NCBI RefSeq assembly: GCF_000455365.1
Contig: NZ_HG315684.1
Span: 321,789 to 385,788 of the forward strand
Reading direction: 5' to 3'
Source of the DNA: Halopiger djelfimassiliensis
Lineage (GTDB): Archaea > Halobacteriota > Halobacteria > Halobacteriales > Natrialbaceae
DNA length: 64,000 bases
Both the position numbers and the translations under genes were made by a program. Within the stretch, counting starts at the first letter, position 1. The number at the start of each line of letters is the position of its first letter. The notes beneath the pieces were generated by a model that saw only the letters and a list, made by a program, of their open reading frames with translations, was not told the origin of the DNA and did not search any database. Shown one piece after another: positions 18,216 through 27,845 of this stretch.

Positions 18216-19426
18216 AGGAGTCCGACCTCCTCGCCCGCGGCCTGAAACGCCTCGAGACAGGCGACGATGTCGTCCTGTTCGTGGGTCGCCATCGGGGCGA
18301 CCCGGATTCGACTGGTTCCCTCCGGTACCGTCGGCGGTCTGATCGCCGGCGCGATGACGCCTCGGTCCCGAAGCCCGTCGGCGAGTGCGAGGGCATCACG
18401 TCGGTCCCCGACGAGGACGGGGAGGATCTGTGACTCCCCGGCGATTTCGAATCCAAGCGATTCGAGTCCGTCCCGGAGGTGGGCGACGTTCTCCCAGAGC
18501 CGTTCGCGGGCATCGCTGTGCCGGGCGAGATGCAGCGCTTCGCTGGCGGCCGCGGCCGCCGGCGGCGTCAGCCCCGTCGAGAAGACGAACGACCGCGCGT
18601 CGTTGACCAGACACTCGACCAACGCGGCGCTACCGGCGACGTAGCCGCCCTGACTCGCAAGCGCCTTCGAGAGCGTCCCCATCTGGACGTGGATCCGATC
18701 CTCGAGTCCCTCCGCCTGAACGACGCCGCCGCCGGTAGCGTAGAGGCCAGTCGCGTGGGCTTCGTCGACCATCACCCACGCGCCGAACTCCTCGGCGGCA
18801 TCGCAGATAGCGCCGAGGGGCGCGACCGTCCCGTCCATGCTGAACACCGAGTCCGTGACGAGCAGCCACGACTCGTCCTCGTCGGTCGAATCCGACCGGG
18901 CGGCTCGCGTTTCCAGCTTCGACCGCAGGCTCGCCGCGTCGCAGTGATCGTATACGACGATTTCGGCACCCGAGAGCCGACAGCCGTCGACGATGCTCGC
19001 GTGGTTCAGTTCGTCCGAGAAGACGACGTCCGGCTCGAGCGCAGCGATCGTCCCGACGTTCGCGGCGTAGCCCGAAGAAAACGTCAGGGCTCGCTCGGTC
19101 CCTTTGGTCTCGGCCAGCAGTCGCTCGAGGTCCCGATGGGCCAGCGTGTCCCCGGTGACCAGCCGGCTCGCACCCGCGCCCGTTCCGACGGTCGCGGCGG
19201 CCTGTCGGGCCGCGTTCTGGACGCGCTGATCGGCGGTCAACCCCAGGTAGTTGTTCGAGGCAAACACCAGCACCTCGTCGGATTCGAGCACCGGGAGGTC
19301 ACCGCCCGAGGGAGCCGCAAAATATCCTCGCTCCGCGACCCGGTCGACGGGCGAGAGCGATCGTTTCAGTTCGTTCTCCTCGAGCGTCCCGAGCCGGGCC
19401 CCGAGGTCGAACCCGCGGTCTTCCAT
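18212..19426 (-). CDS. bioF: 8-amino-7-oxononanoate (KAPA) synthase
   Basis: This 404-aa PLP enzyme condenses alanine with pimeloyl thioester. Motifs are 'NNYLGLTADQRVQNAA', 'LTFSSGYAANVG', 'VMVDEAHATGLYA' and the PLP-lysine segment 'MGTLSKALASQGGYV'. The ATG at 19426 gives 'MEDRGFDLGARLGT', close to the family N-terminus; a longer frame upstream has no family similarity. It overlaps bioD by 4 bp. About 190 bp separate it from bioU upstream, the largest gap in the operon. Confidence 0.93.
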   Translation of the reverse strand: MEDRGFDLGARLGTLEENELKRSLSPVDRVAERGYFAAPSGGDLPVLESDEVLVFASNNYLGLTADQRVQNAARQAAATVGTGAGASRLVTGDTLAHRDLERLLAETKGTERALTFSSGYAANVGTIAALEPDVVFSDELNHASIVDGCRLSGAEIVVYDHCDAASLRSKLETRAARSDSTDEDESWLLVTDSVFSMDGTVAPLGAICDAAEEFGAWVMVDEAHATGLYATGGGVVQAEGLEDRIHVQMGTLSKALASQGGYVAGSAALVECLVNDARSFVFSTGLTPPAAAAASEALHLARHSDARERLWENVAHLRDGLESLGFEIAGESQILPVLVGDRRDALALADGLRDRGVIAPAIRPPTVPEGTSRIRVAPMATHEQDDIVACLEAFQAAGEEVGLL

Positions 19427-19615
19427 TGAAGTAAAGGGTGTCGTTGCCGTGGTTTCACTTTCACGGTTCCGATCAGGACGGATCAGCCGCCGGTGGACGG
19501 CCACAGCAGCCGCTGCCGTCCGTGGTCGTCTCGTGTCCGGACGGGGCCAGTATCGTCCTGCACGTCGTCCGATCGCCCGGGCCCGAAACCGCCTCGAGCC
19601 GCGGTGGCGTCGCTC

Positions 19616-20668
19616 TCAGAAACCGGGCATCAGTTCCGCCGGCCCGAAAACGCCGTATTCGCCGGCACGGTTCCGCCGGACGCCGGCTTTCAGGTAGCCA
19701 AGCGCCGGGCCGTTGACGTTTGCCTCCATACTCGTCTCGTCGCCGAGTTGGAACGTGTTCGTCGCTGTCTCGCCGTCGAAGGTCCGACCCGTGACCCGCA
19801 CCGTGGTCGTCGTGGGCTTCTCGTCGCTGCGCACGTCGAGGATTCCGCCGACCTCGACGTCCTCGGCGTCGCAGATCCCGGCGCGCTCTAACAGGACGTC
19901 GTCGGCGTGTTCCATGTCCTCGAACTCGATGACGCCGTCGTGGTCGTCGATGATCGCCTCGATCTCTTCGTCCGAAAGCTCGCGTGCGGTTTCGATGTCG
20001 TAGTCGGGCAGGTGGGCGATGTCCTCGCGGACGGTGCCGCGGTTGTCCTCGTAGCCGGACTTGAGACCGACGCCCCACCAGATGTCGACGGCCTCGATCT
20101 CGACGAACGACTGGGCGGCCAGCGCCGCTGCGCCGGTGAGCAGCCCCGGCGTTGCGCCCGCGCCACAGATGAAGGTGATGCCGGCGTCGTCGAACGCATC
20201 GGCGCGTTCGTCGAGCATGTCGATCACGCGCGAGCGTTTGAGTACGTCGATCATCACTCCCGAGTAGCCGCCCTCGACGAAGCGGTCGGCGGTCCGCGGG
20301 ATGAAGTCGTGTTCGTAGTTCGGCAACGCGAGCAGGACGGCGTCGATCCCGTCACCGCGGTCGATGATCTCCTGAATGGGGTCCTCGCTCGTTCGCGCCT
20401 GCTCGGAGGCGACGACGCCTCGGTTCTCGCCGTGCTGTTTGACGCCGCCGCCGGCAGCCGTCGCGCCGCCGTCCGTGGCCACTTCGTTGTCGATGTTCCC
20501 CTCCGTCGCGGCCAGCAGTTCCTCGACGTCGAGGCCGTCGAAGTCGACGGCGACGCCGTGGCGGTCACACGCCGCGACGGGCGTAAGCGCGTCCTTGTGC
20601 TGGCTGACCTCGAGCGCTCGTCGGCCGATACCTCCGGTTCCGAGTACTGCAAACGTAACGTCGTCCAT
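19616..20668 (-). CDS. bioU: BioU-type KAPA-to-DAPA enzyme (saccharopine dehydrogenase-like)
   Basis: This 350-aa protein has a Rossmann N-terminus ('VTFAVLGTGGIGRRALEVSQ') and an overall saccharopine-dehydrogenase-like build. It sits between bioB and bioF in an operon with no bioA aminotransferase. Cyanobacterial BioU and its haloarchaeal relatives have this annotation history and make diaminopelargonate by donating the amino group of an active-site Lys, being consumed in one turnover. Lys144 in 'VMIDVLKRSRVIDML' is my candidate for that Lys. A Gly/Ala-rich insert of about 20-30 residues lies near 65-95. ATG 20668 matches the Rossmann start. The BioU call rests on recalled family knowledge and context. 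Confidence 0.82.
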   Translation of the reverse strand: MDDVTFAVLGTGGIGRRALEVSQHKDALTPVAACDRHGVAVDFDGLDVEELLAATEGNIDNEVATDGGATAAGGGVKQHGENRGVVASEQARTSEDPIQEIIDRGDGIDAVLLALPNYEHDFIPRTADRFVEGGYSGVMIDVLKRSRVIDMLDERADAFDDAGITFICGAGATPGLLTGAAALAAQSFVEIEAVDIWWGVGLKSGYEDNRGTVREDIAHLPDYDIETARELSDEEIEAIIDDHDGVIEFEDMEHADDVLLERAGICDAEDVEVGGILDVRSDEKPTTTTVRVTGRTFDGETATNTFQLGDETSMEANVNGPALGYLKAGVRRNRAGEYGVFGPAELMPGF

Positions 20669-20712
20669 GTCTGGTGATCGTCGGTTGTCGTCGTCGGTTC
20701 GCAATCGATACG

Positions 20713-21816
20713 TCAATCGTCGCCCGGTTCGGTGCCGGTCTTTGCCGTCTCGGTGGTCGATCCCGTCGACGCGCCGTGGCGAGCCTTGACCGCCTCCGGA
20801 TCGAAGTCGTTGGTCTCCCGGTTCGGCTCGAGGCCCGCGCGTTCGATGATCTCGATGTCGTCACCGGGCGACTGCCCCTCCGTGGTGAGGTAATCGCCCG
20901 TGAGCAGGCCGTCGGCACCGGCCTCGAGGGGAAGGTGTTGTTCCTCGGGCGCGAGGTTCGCCTCGCGGCCGCCGGTGAGTCGAACCCGCGAACGGGGATG
21001 GAGCAGTTTGTACACCGCGACCGTCTTGACGATCTCCTCGGTCGTGATGTCGACGCCTCGCTCGGCCATCGGCGTCCCCGGTACCGGGTTCAACACGTTC
21101 ACCGGCAGCGAGGAGATGCCGATCTCTTGCAACGCGATTGCGGCCTCGACCCGGTCGGTTGGAGTCTCGCCCATCCCGAGGATGACGCCCGCACAGAGGT
21201 CCATCCCGGCCGCCTTGGCCACCTCGAGGGTCCGAACCCGATCCTCGAAGTCGTGCGTGTCGACGACTTCGGGGAAGTACCGCGGGGACGTCTCGATGTT
21301 GTGATTGTAGTGGTTGATCCCCTCCGCCGCGAGGATTTCGGCTTCCGCTTCGGTCAGAATGCCCAGCGAGGCGTCGATCTCGAGATCGCACTCGTCGCGG
21401 ACGAGGCGGATCGCCTCGATGACCTCCGCCCACTCCTCGGGGCGGTGTTCCTTCGAGACGCCCTTCTCCGCGACGACGATGCCGAACCGCTGTGCGCCGT
21501 CGCGTTCGGCGCGCTTCGCGGCTTCGAGGACCTTCTCGGGGCCGAGAAAGCCGTAGGTATCGATGCCGGTATCGAAGTGTACCGACTGCGCACAGAACCC
21601 ACAGTCCTCGGCGCAGTTGCCCGCCTTCGCGTTGACGATCGAGCAGGCGTCGACCGTCCCATCGCCGAAGTGATCCCGAACGGCCGCGCCGGCTTCCGCG
21701 AGCGACTCGACCGGCTGGGCCATCAACGCCAGCCCGTCGGTCCGATCGAGTCGCTCGCCGGCAAGCACCCGCTCGAGTGCGTCGTCGACCGTCTCGTTTC
21801 CTATCTCGTAAACCAC
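20713..21816 (-). CDS. bioB: biotin synthase
   Basis: This 367-aa radical SAM enzyme inserts sulfur into dethiobiotin. The [4Fe-4S] Cys triad is Cys68, Cys72 and Cys75 in 'NAKAGNCAEDCGFCAQS'. Further family motifs are 'EGINHYNHNIETSPRYFPEV', 'CAGVILGMGET' and 'PVNVLNPVPGTPM'. The start is GTG at 21816 ('VVYEIGNETVDDAL'), with no in-frame ATG that fits. It is the first gene of the operon bioB-bioU-bioF-bioD. A Thr/Gly/Glu-rich tail of about 20 residues extends the C-terminus. Confidence 0.95.
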   Translation of the reverse strand: MVYEIGNETVDDALERVLAGERLDRTDGLALMAQPVESLAEAGAAVRDHFGDGTVDACSIVNAKAGNCAEDCGFCAQSVHFDTGIDTYGFLGPEKVLEAAKRAERDGAQRFGIVVAEKGVSKEHRPEEWAEVIEAIRLVRDECDLEIDASLGILTEAEAEILAAEGINHYNHNIETSPRYFPEVVDTHDFEDRVRTLEVAKAAGMDLCAGVILGMGETPTDRVEAAIALQEIGISSLPVNVLNPVPGTPMAERGVDITTEEIVKTVAVYKLLHPRSRVRLTGGREANLAPEEQHLPLEAGADGLLTGDYLTTEGQSPGDDIEIIERAGLEPNRETNDFDPEAVKARHGASTGSTTETAKTGTEPGDD

Positions 21817-21907
21817 AGTTTCGACATCGGTTAACGAGACTATAATGATTGTGGATCGTCACGACGGTTGCGACGCGGCGGTGTCGGCGGGTACGGGATC
21901 GAGGTGG

Positions 21908-22359
21908 TCAGGAGTCAGTATCGTCCCCGGGGTCAGGCCTCGAAATCGCGTCGGTGTCGCCGTCGTACACGTAGTGGCGGTCCGTGCGATCGCCGAGATC
22001 CAAGTACGTGGGGCCGTACTCCTCCAATCGAACCCGATCGGCGTCGTGCTCGCGCGCGAGTGCGATGAGGCCCGGCGGTGATCGGTCCGCAGAAGCGTTT
22101 CGGTGATCACCGGTGTGGCGTCGACATCGTCGTCCGTTCTACCGAGTTCGTAGGTCTCGAGTCTCGTCGAGTCGGCCGTATCGTCGGTGTCGTCCGTCGA
22201 CGGATCGGACGTCGAATCGAGACACCCGGCGGTCGCGATCCCACCGACGGTAGCGAGGAGAACGCGACGGGTCGGGCGGGGCAGACGATCACCTGTTCGC
22301 CGAACTGGTAAGTATCTTGTCGTGATCGCGACTGTGCCTAGATATCGCGGCGTCTCCAT
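21908..22359 (-). pseudogene. frameshifted lipoprotein gene
   Basis: The 5' part encodes a Tat-type lipoprotein signal, 'RPTRRVLLATVGGIATAGC', where the final Cys is the lipobox residue, then an acidic linker and 'TPVITETLLRTDH'. The reading then continues only in another frame as 'PGLIALAREHDADRVRLEEY' and 'YGPTYLDLGDRTDRHYVYDG', ending '...DDTDS'. A one-base loss near 22075-22083 explains the break. A sequencing error is the other explanation. The start is uncertain: ATG 22359 gives a long n-region before the signal. No function recognised. Confidence 0.55.
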
Positions 22360-22484
22360 GAGTTTTCGGGGCCGCCGCCAGAACATCCATCGGCCGCGGT
22401 GTGGTTCCCTCCGACAGCGGCAACGATCGGGACGTTTATTCCCGTTCCGTAACGCTTGAATAGAGGTGTGTGGTGTCAACGTTC

Positions 22485-23384
22485 ATGGTCATCAGTCCCC
22501 CGGCGGAGCGATTCGAGGACGTCCCGAACTTCGACTACGAACCCCAGTACGTCGACGTCGGCGGACTGGAGATGGCGTACGTCGAAACCGGCGGCAGTGC
22601 GGACGAAAGCGGAGACGAGGAGACGTTTCTCTGTCTACACGGCGAGCCCTCGTGGTCGTTCCTCTATCGAAAAATGATGCCTATCCTGGCCGAACGCGGC
22701 CGCGTCGTCGTCCCCGATCTGATCGGCTGTGGCCGTTCCGACCGATACGAGGACCGAGACGAGTACACCGTTGAGATGCACTACGACGCCGTGCGAACGT
22801 TCGTCGAGGCCCTCGAGTTGACGAACATCACGCTCGTGTGCCAGGACTGGGGCGGACTGTTGGGACTCCCGCTGGCGGCCAGCCAGCCCGAGCGGTTCGC
22901 CCGACTGGTTCCGATGAACACCGGGCTTCCGGACGGCACACAGGAGATGGCCGAGACCTGGCACGCGTTCGCGGACGTGATCGCAACCGCCGAGGACCTC
23001 GATATCGGCGAGATCGTCCAAAACGGCTGTTACCGCGATCTCCCGGCGGACGTGGTCGACGCCTACCGCGCACCGTTTCCCGACGAGCGGTACATGGCCG
23101 GTGTCCGAACGTTTCCCGACCTCGTCCCGCAGTCGCCCGACGACCCCGGCGCGGAACTGTTCGCCGACGCGCGGGAGCGCCTCGCCGAGTGGGAAAACCC
23201 TGCGTTCGTCCTCTTCGCAAAGCACGACCCGATTACGGCCGATACTCGAGATCCCCTCCGTAACCACATTCCGACCGCGAGCGAACAGCCGGACGTCTGG
23301 ATCGACGAGGCTGCACACTTCCTTCAGGAAGACGCCGGCGAGGAGATCGCCGAGCACATCGTCGACTTCGTCGATCGCACCTGA
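22485..23384 (+). CDS. haloalkane dehalogenase-like alpha/beta hydrolase
   Basis: This 299-aa protein resembles haloalkane dehalogenases, which hydrolyse carbon-halogen bonds to alcohols. The nucleophile is Asp121 in 'LVCQDWGGLLGLPLA' (Asp, not Ser, at the elbow). The halide-binding region 'LHGEPSWSFLYRKM' has Trp57 and oxyanion Glu54, and Trp122 follows the nucleophile. The catalytic His is about 278 in 'WIDEAAHFLQED' and the acid lies in 'VLFAKHDPIT'. The N-terminus 'PPAERFEDVPNFDYEPQYV' is family-typical, favouring ATG 22485 over a GTG at 22470. Activity on real substrates is untested. Confidence 0.88.
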   Translation: MVISPPAERFEDVPNFDYEPQYVDVGGLEMAYVETGGSADESGDEETFLCLHGEPSWSFLYRKMMPILAERGRVVVPDLIGCGRSDRYEDRDEYTVEMHYDAVRTFVEALELTNITLVCQDWGGLLGLPLAASQPERFARLVPMNTGLPDGTQEMAETWHAFADVIATAEDLDIGEIVQNGCYRDLPADVVDAYRAPFPDERYMAGVRTFPDLVPQSPDDPGAELFADARERLAEWENPAFVLFAKHDPITADTRDPLRNHIPTASEQPDVWIDEAAHFLQEDAGEEIAEHIVDFVDRT

Positions 23385-23590
23385 CTCGGCGCGCCGGAAA
23401 CGCCTCTCGCAGTGTTTCCGCGTCCTACTTCTCGAACGCCGTCGTCTCACGGCGAGCGAACACTGACCGATCGGTCACCCGAAGCCGATCGTCGGCCATT
23501 ACACTAATATATCACTTCTCTCATCAGTCGCTGATGGAAAAATTCCGAACGTTGATTACGTATTATTAGCTAATTGAGTATCGTGAATGC

Positions 23591-24730
23591 ATGACCGATA
23601 GTACGATCGGGAGCGAATCGGGTGAGGGCGGGGTCGATGTCGGTTCGAGTGTCGACGAACTGTTCGATGAGCTGGCGGAGGAATCGCCCCGGGGGGAGGC
23701 GATCGACCGGGAAGCACAATGCGAACGGGACGACGGCCGGACCGAGTCCAGCGAGACGCCGTCGGATGCGGACGATATCGAGGATCAGACGGCGGCAGCC
23801 GTCTTCGGCCAACTCAAAGACGACGTCGACGACACCGCAACTGACGAGCTCCTCTCGGAGGACAGTCCCGAGGACATCATCGCGAGCGCGGACGAACCGG
23901 ACCCGGAGCACGAATCGCCGGTCGACGACGATCTGCTCGTCGACGAGGACGAACTCGAGGAACTCCTGCTTACCGGCCGGCGAAAGGAACAGGAGTTCCT
24001 CTGGATCGATCCCGACGACTCGACGGCAACCGATTCCGACGGCGAAGCGGAATCCGAGAGTTTCGAACGCGACACCGCCGGGAGCGACCGCGAGCAGGCG
24101 GCCACCGAAACCGAGCGGGACGAGCCCGCCGGCACGGAGACGGACGACCGGGCGACCGTCGAACTCGAGGACGAGACGGAACCCGAAGACGACGAGCCAC
24201 AGGTCAAACTCGTCGCAGACACGACAGAGACCGACGACGGGGAAGAGACCGGGGCCGAGCCGCAGATCGAGGACGAGGCGGACCCCGATTCCCTCGGAGG
24301 GACGCCGGGAGTCGAACCCGACGCCGCCGACGTCGAGTCCGGAGCTTCGAACGCGAGCGACGGTTCGTCCCCACGGTCCGACGACCCTGCCTCGAGCGAA
24401 ACCGACAGCGGCCCCGACGGCGACGCCGAATCCGCGGCGGAACGAGCGGACAGTTCCGCCGGCGTACCGCTGTCCGGGGAAACAGGCCCGATCGGCGGCG
24501 CTGCCGACGCCGACGTGTTCGAAGCGATAGCGGCCGACTCCGCCGACAAGAGCCGAGCCGACGGTCCCGCCGACGAGGAGAGCAGCGCGGACGACGGTCG
24601 GACGGACGGCCGAGCCCCGGAGACGATCGACACGGCGGCTACCCCCGACAACGACGGCCCGATCGACGACAGCGACGACCCGGACGGAGTCGTCGGTCGC
24701 CTTCGATCGAAGCTCACGGGGCTCTTCTAG
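23591..24730 (+). CDS. large acidic, mostly disordered haloarchaeal protein
   Basis: The 379-aa protein is dominated by Asp, Glu, Ser, Thr and Ala and looks intrinsically disordered. Only three patches look structured: 'SSVDELFDELAEES' near the N-terminus, 'TAAAVFGQLKDD' with 'LLVDEDELEELLLTGRRKEQ' and 'EFLWIDPDD' around 70-145, and the extreme C-terminus 'GVVGRLRSKLTGLF', a likely amphipathic anchor helix. No catalytic motif was found. Proteins of this build recur in haloarchaea and may be membrane-tethered scaffolds; this is inference. AT-rich DNA precedes the ATG at 23591. Confidence 0.7.
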   Translation: MTDSTIGSESGEGGVDVGSSVDELFDELAEESPRGEAIDREAQCERDDGRTESSETPSDADDIEDQTAAAVFGQLKDDVDDTATDELLSEDSPEDIIASADEPDPEHESPVDDDLLVDEDELEELLLTGRRKEQEFLWIDPDDSTATDSDGEAESESFERDTAGSDREQAATETERDEPAGTETDDRATVELEDETEPEDDEPQVKLVADTTETDDGEETGAEPQIEDEADPDSLGGTPGVEPDAADVESGASNASDGSSPRSDDPASSETDSGPDGDAESAAERADSSAGVPLSGETGPIGGAADADVFEAIAADSADKSRADGPADEESSADDGRTDGRAPETIDTAATPDNDGPIDDSDDPDGVVGRLRSKLTGLF

Positions 24731-24767
24731 GGACGGTTCGCCGACGCCGTCCGATACGGACGAAACC

Positions 24768-25075
24768 GTGCCCGAGACGGGTTCCGACATCGAGTCGGAA
24801 CTCGAGCGAATCCACGAACGAAAACGCCGCGGAGCAGGACAGTGCCGGTGTGGACACGCCCGACGACCCGATTCACGCCGATCGTCCCGCGGCTCATCAC
24901 CTCGTGCTGATCGCTTCTCAGCCGACTGGTGTGGCCCGTGTCGGATGCTCGCACCGCTTCTCGACGACCTCGCTGGCGAGTTTCGTCAGCGATCGGGAAA
25001 AACCGACACCGCCGCCCAGTCGGGGCTCACACAGCAGGACGACGGACGGGTTGTAAGACGAACCGACTCTCCGGC
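24768..25075 (+). pseudogene. thioredoxin pseudogene
   Basis: Pieces of a haloarchaeal thioredoxin follow in order but in different frames: the N-terminal helix 'SDIESELERIHERKRR', a linker, 'HHLVLI', then after a one-base loss 'FSADWCGPCRMLAPLLDDLA' with the redox CGPC motif, and 'KTDTAAQSGLTQQDDGR' matching the following helix. The C-terminal half (cis-Pro loop and last strand) is gone. At least two frameshifts and the truncation make this non-functional. Confidence 0.7.
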
Positions 25076-25135
25076 AGGCGATCGACCGCCGCGCGGGATC
25101 GACGTCCCACCGTCCGTCGGCCCGAGCACGACCGG

Positions 25136-25291
25136 TTACGGCTCGGGGTGCCACTCGAGGCCGTTGCGGGCGACGGTGAAGGGCCGCGCACCGCAGTTCG
25201 GGCAGACGGTTCCGGCGGCTTCGGGATCGCTCGCACGGTCGGGGATCGTGTGTGCGTCGCCACAGGCGTCACACTCGATGTGTACCGGCAC
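25136..25291 (-). CDS. 51-aa zinc-ribbon protein
   Basis: A GTG-initiated 51-codon frame reads 'VPVHIECDACGDAHTIPDRA', then 'GTVCPNCGARPFTVARNG' and ends 'LEWHPEP'. Two CxxC pairs (CDAC, CPNC) about 20 residues apart form a compact zinc ribbon. The clean spacing and lack of an overlapping gene argue for a real small gene. Function unknown. Confidence 0.65.
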   Translation of the reverse strand: MPVHIECDACGDAHTIPDRASDPEAAGTVCPNCGARPFTVARNGLEWHPEP

Positions 25292-25447
25292 GGGGAACGA
25301 TCACGGGCAGCTCACCCATGGTTGTTGTGCCGGGTATCGACGGCCGCCCGAGCACGACCGTGGCGAGTCAGGGGCGTAACTGCGAACGGTTGAGTTCTAG
25401 GGTTATCACCAGTCATAGCTTTGTCACTGCGACGAGGCCATGCGAAC

Positions 25448-25735
25448 ATGGGGCACACCTATCGAACCGAGCCGGACCCGCCGGAAGAACCGACGGAGCA
25501 AAGCGACGCGGACGCCCGGGAAACGGCTGAGGCGCTTCGAAACGGAGCGTGGATCGCAATCTCCTCGGTGTTCGGGCTCGCGCTGTTCGTCGTCGCGTTG
25601 ATTCAACTTACCCGAGTGTTGACGCCGTCGTCGCCGTACGGAAGCACGACGCTCATCGACTGGTTACTGCTCGGCGTCATCGCGCTCGCGTTCGTCGTCG
25701 TCCTGACGATCGGACGGTGGGAACGAGCCGATTGA
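25448..25735 (+). CDS. small two-helix membrane protein
   Basis: This 95-aa protein has an acidic, Pro-rich N-terminus ('[20 protein letters not shown]') and two membrane segments ('[20 protein letters not shown]' and '[18 protein letters not shown]'). ATG 25448 is chosen because upstream extension codons look unrelated. No family name recognised. It ends about 90 bp from the convergent sucD. Confidence 0.65.
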   Translation: MGHTYRTEPDPPEEPTEQSDADARETAEALRNGAWIAISSVFGLALFVVALIQLTRVLTPSSPYGSTTLIDWLLLGVIALAFVVVLTIGRWERAD

Positions 25736-25824
25736 CGTCCTCCCACAGGTAACGACATCGAAGCGCCGGAATCGATCGCCCCTCGGGTGGCGAGCAGGGA
25801 ACGGGACCGCAGTCGTCCCGGGTC

Positions 25825-26697
25825 TCAGGCGAGGAACTCCTCGATGTGGTCCGCGACCTCTTCGGGCGTATCGCCGACGGGGACGCCGGCGTCGTTGAGC
25901 GCCGAAATCTTGCTCTCTGCGGTGCCGGTGCCCGAGCCGGAGACGATCGCGCCGGCGTGGCCCATGCGTTTTCCCGGCGGGGCCGTACGGCCGGCGATGA
26001 AGCCGGCGACGGGCGTGTCGACGTGCTCGTCGATGTATGCGGCGGCTTCCTCTTCGTCTTCGCCGCCGATCTCACCGCACATGACGATCGCGTCGGTCTC
26101 GGGGTCGTTCTCGAACAGCTCGAGCGCGTCGACGAAGTCGGTGCCGATGATCGGGTCGCCGCCGATGCCGATGGCGGTGGTCTGGCCGATGCCGCGGTTG
26201 GTCAGGCTGTCGACGACCTGGTAGGTCAGGGTACCGGATCGCGAGACGAGACCGACGTTCCCCTCGGCGAAGATGTTGCCGGGGAGAATGCCGAGTTTGG
26301 CCTCTCCCGGCGTGATGAGGCCGGGACAGTTCGGCCCGATGAGTCGCGTGTCGGTCTCCGAGAGGCGCTTGTTGACCCGGGCCATGTCCTGCGTCGGGAT
26401 GCCCTCCGTGATCGCGACCGCGAGGTCGAGATCCGAGTCGAGCGATTCGAAGATCGCGTCGCCGGCAAAGGCCGGCGGGACGAAGATGACCGAGGTGTCG
26501 GCGTTCTCTTCGTCGACCGCTTCGTGGACCGTATCGTAGACGGGGACGCCCTCGACTTCCTGACCGCCCTTGCCGGGGACCGCGCCGGCAACGACGTTGG
26601 TGCCGTACTCCATCATCTGCTTGGCGTGGAACTTCCCTTCCCCGCCGGTGATGCCCTGTACCACGACGCGCGTGTCGTCGTCGACTAGTACGCTCAT
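25825..26697 (-). CDS. sucD: succinate-CoA ligase, alpha subunit
   Basis: This 290-aa subunit of the TCA-cycle enzyme interconverts succinyl-CoA and succinate with ADP/GDP phosphorylation. It shows the CoA-binding Rossmann start '[18 protein letters not shown]', '[19 protein letters not shown]' and the active-site His in '[19 protein letters not shown]', which carries the phosphohistidine. It overlaps sucC by 4 bp (ATGA) and is its downstream partner. Confidence 0.96.
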   Translation of the reverse strand: MSVLVDDDTRVVVQGITGGEGKFHAKQMMEYGTNVVAGAVPGKGGQEVEGVPVYDTVHEAVDEENADTSVIFVPPAFAGDAIFESLDSDLDLAVAITEGIPTQDMARVNKRLSETDTRLIGPNCPGLITPGEAKLGILPGNIFAEGNVGLVSRSGTLTYQVVDSLTNRGIGQTTAIGIGGDPIIGTDFVDALELFENDPETDAIVMCGEIGGEDEEEAAAYIDEHVDTPVAGFIAGRTAPPGKRMGHAGAIVSGSGTGTAESKISALNDAGVPVGDTPEEVADHIEEFLA

Positions 26698-27845
26698 TGT
26701 TCGTTCACCTCCCCAGCGTACTCGACGGCACGCTGGACCGCGTCCTCTAAGGTCTGTTCGACCGTCACGAGGTCCTCGTTGAGAATCTCCATGCCTTCCT
26801 CCCAGTTCGTCCCGGCCAGTCGGACGACGACCGGCTTGGGGATTTCGTCGAACTGCTCGAGCGCTTCGTTGATCCCCCGGGCGACCTCGTCGCCGCGGGT
26901 GATCCCGCCGAAGATGTTGAAGACGACGCTGTCGACGTTGTCGTCCGAGAAGACCATATCGAGCGCGTTCGCGATGCGCTGGGCCTTGGCACCGCCGCCG
27001 ACGTCGAGGAAGTTGGCGGGCTGGCCGCCGTAGTGGTCGACCAGATCGAGCGTCGTCATGACGAGGCCGGCACCGTTGCCGATGATCCCGACGTTGCCGG
27101 ACAGCCGGACGTAGTCGAAGTCGTACTCGTCGGCCTTTTGCTCGAGTTCGTCGCCGCCGGCCGCCTCGTCTTCCATCTCGGCGAGTTCGGGCTGGCGAAA
27201 CAGCGCGTCCTCGTCGATGTTCATCACGGCGTCGGCCGCGATGACCTCGTCGTCGCTTGTGACCATCAGCGGGTTGATCTCGGCGTCGGAGCCGTCGCGG
27301 CTCTCCCAGAGATCGTACAGCGTCATGAGAACGTTCGAGACGTCACGCGCGACGGCCTGATCGACGCCGGCGTCGTAGACGGCTTTGCGGGCCTGATAGG
27401 GATGCATTCCGAAGGACGGATCGACGTGTTCGCGGGCGATCGCGTCGGGGTCCTCCGCGGCGACCTCCTCGATGTTGACGCCGCCTTTGGTCGAGACCAT
27501 GGCGACGGGTTTGCCCTCGCCGCGGTCCATCGTGATCCCGACGTAGAGTTCGTTCGTGAAATCGACCGCCTCCTCGACGAGGACGCGGTCGACGTGGTAG
27601 CCTTTGAGGTCCATCCCGAGGATCGAGTCCGCGGCCTCGCGGGCCTCGTCCTCGTTTTCGACGAGTTCGATCCCGCCGGCTTTTCCCCGGCCGCCGACCT
27701 GTACCTGTGCTTTGACTGCGACTGGATACCCGATCTCCTCGGCCGCGGTGACGACACCGTCGACGTCGGAGGCGAGTGTCGATTCCGGCGTCGGAATGCC
27801 GGCGTCGGCGAAGACCTGCTTCGCCTGGTACTCGTGCAGTTTCAT
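26694..27845 (-). CDS. sucC: succinate-CoA ligase, beta subunit
   Basis: This 383-aa ATP-grasp subunit binds nucleotide and succinate. Motifs are '[20 protein letters not shown]' at the N-terminus, '[19 protein letters not shown]' in the ATP-grasp domain and '[13 protein letters not shown]' with '[14 protein letters not shown]' in the CoA-ligase domain. ATG 27845 matches the family start; another ATG 6 nt upstream would add two residues. First gene of the sucCD pair. Confidence 0.96.
   Translation of the reverse strand: MKLHEYQAKQVFADAGIPTPESTLASDVDGVVTAAEEIGYPVAVKAQVQVGGRGKAGGIELVENEDEAREAADSILGMDLKGYHVDRVLVEEAVDFTNELYVGITMDRGEGKPVAMVSTKGGVNIEEVAAEDPDAIAREHVDPSFGMHPYQARKAVYDAGVDQAVARDVSNVLMTLYDLWESRDGSDAEINPLMVTSDDEVIAADAVMNIDEDALFRQPELAEMEDEAAGGDELEQKADEYDFDYVRLSGNVGIIGNGAGLVMTTLDLVDHYGGQPANFLDVGGGAKAQRIANALDMVFSDDNVDSVVFNIFGGITRGDEVARGINEALEQFDEIPKPVVVRLAGTNWEEGMEILNEDLVTVEQTLEDAVQRAVEYAGEVNEQ

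Noticed and set aside
24727-24954. Minus-strand 75-codon frame between the acidic protein and the small zinc gene
   Set aside because: The plus strand shows ordered thioredoxin pieces including CGPC, so the reverse frame is a shadow of the pseudogene.
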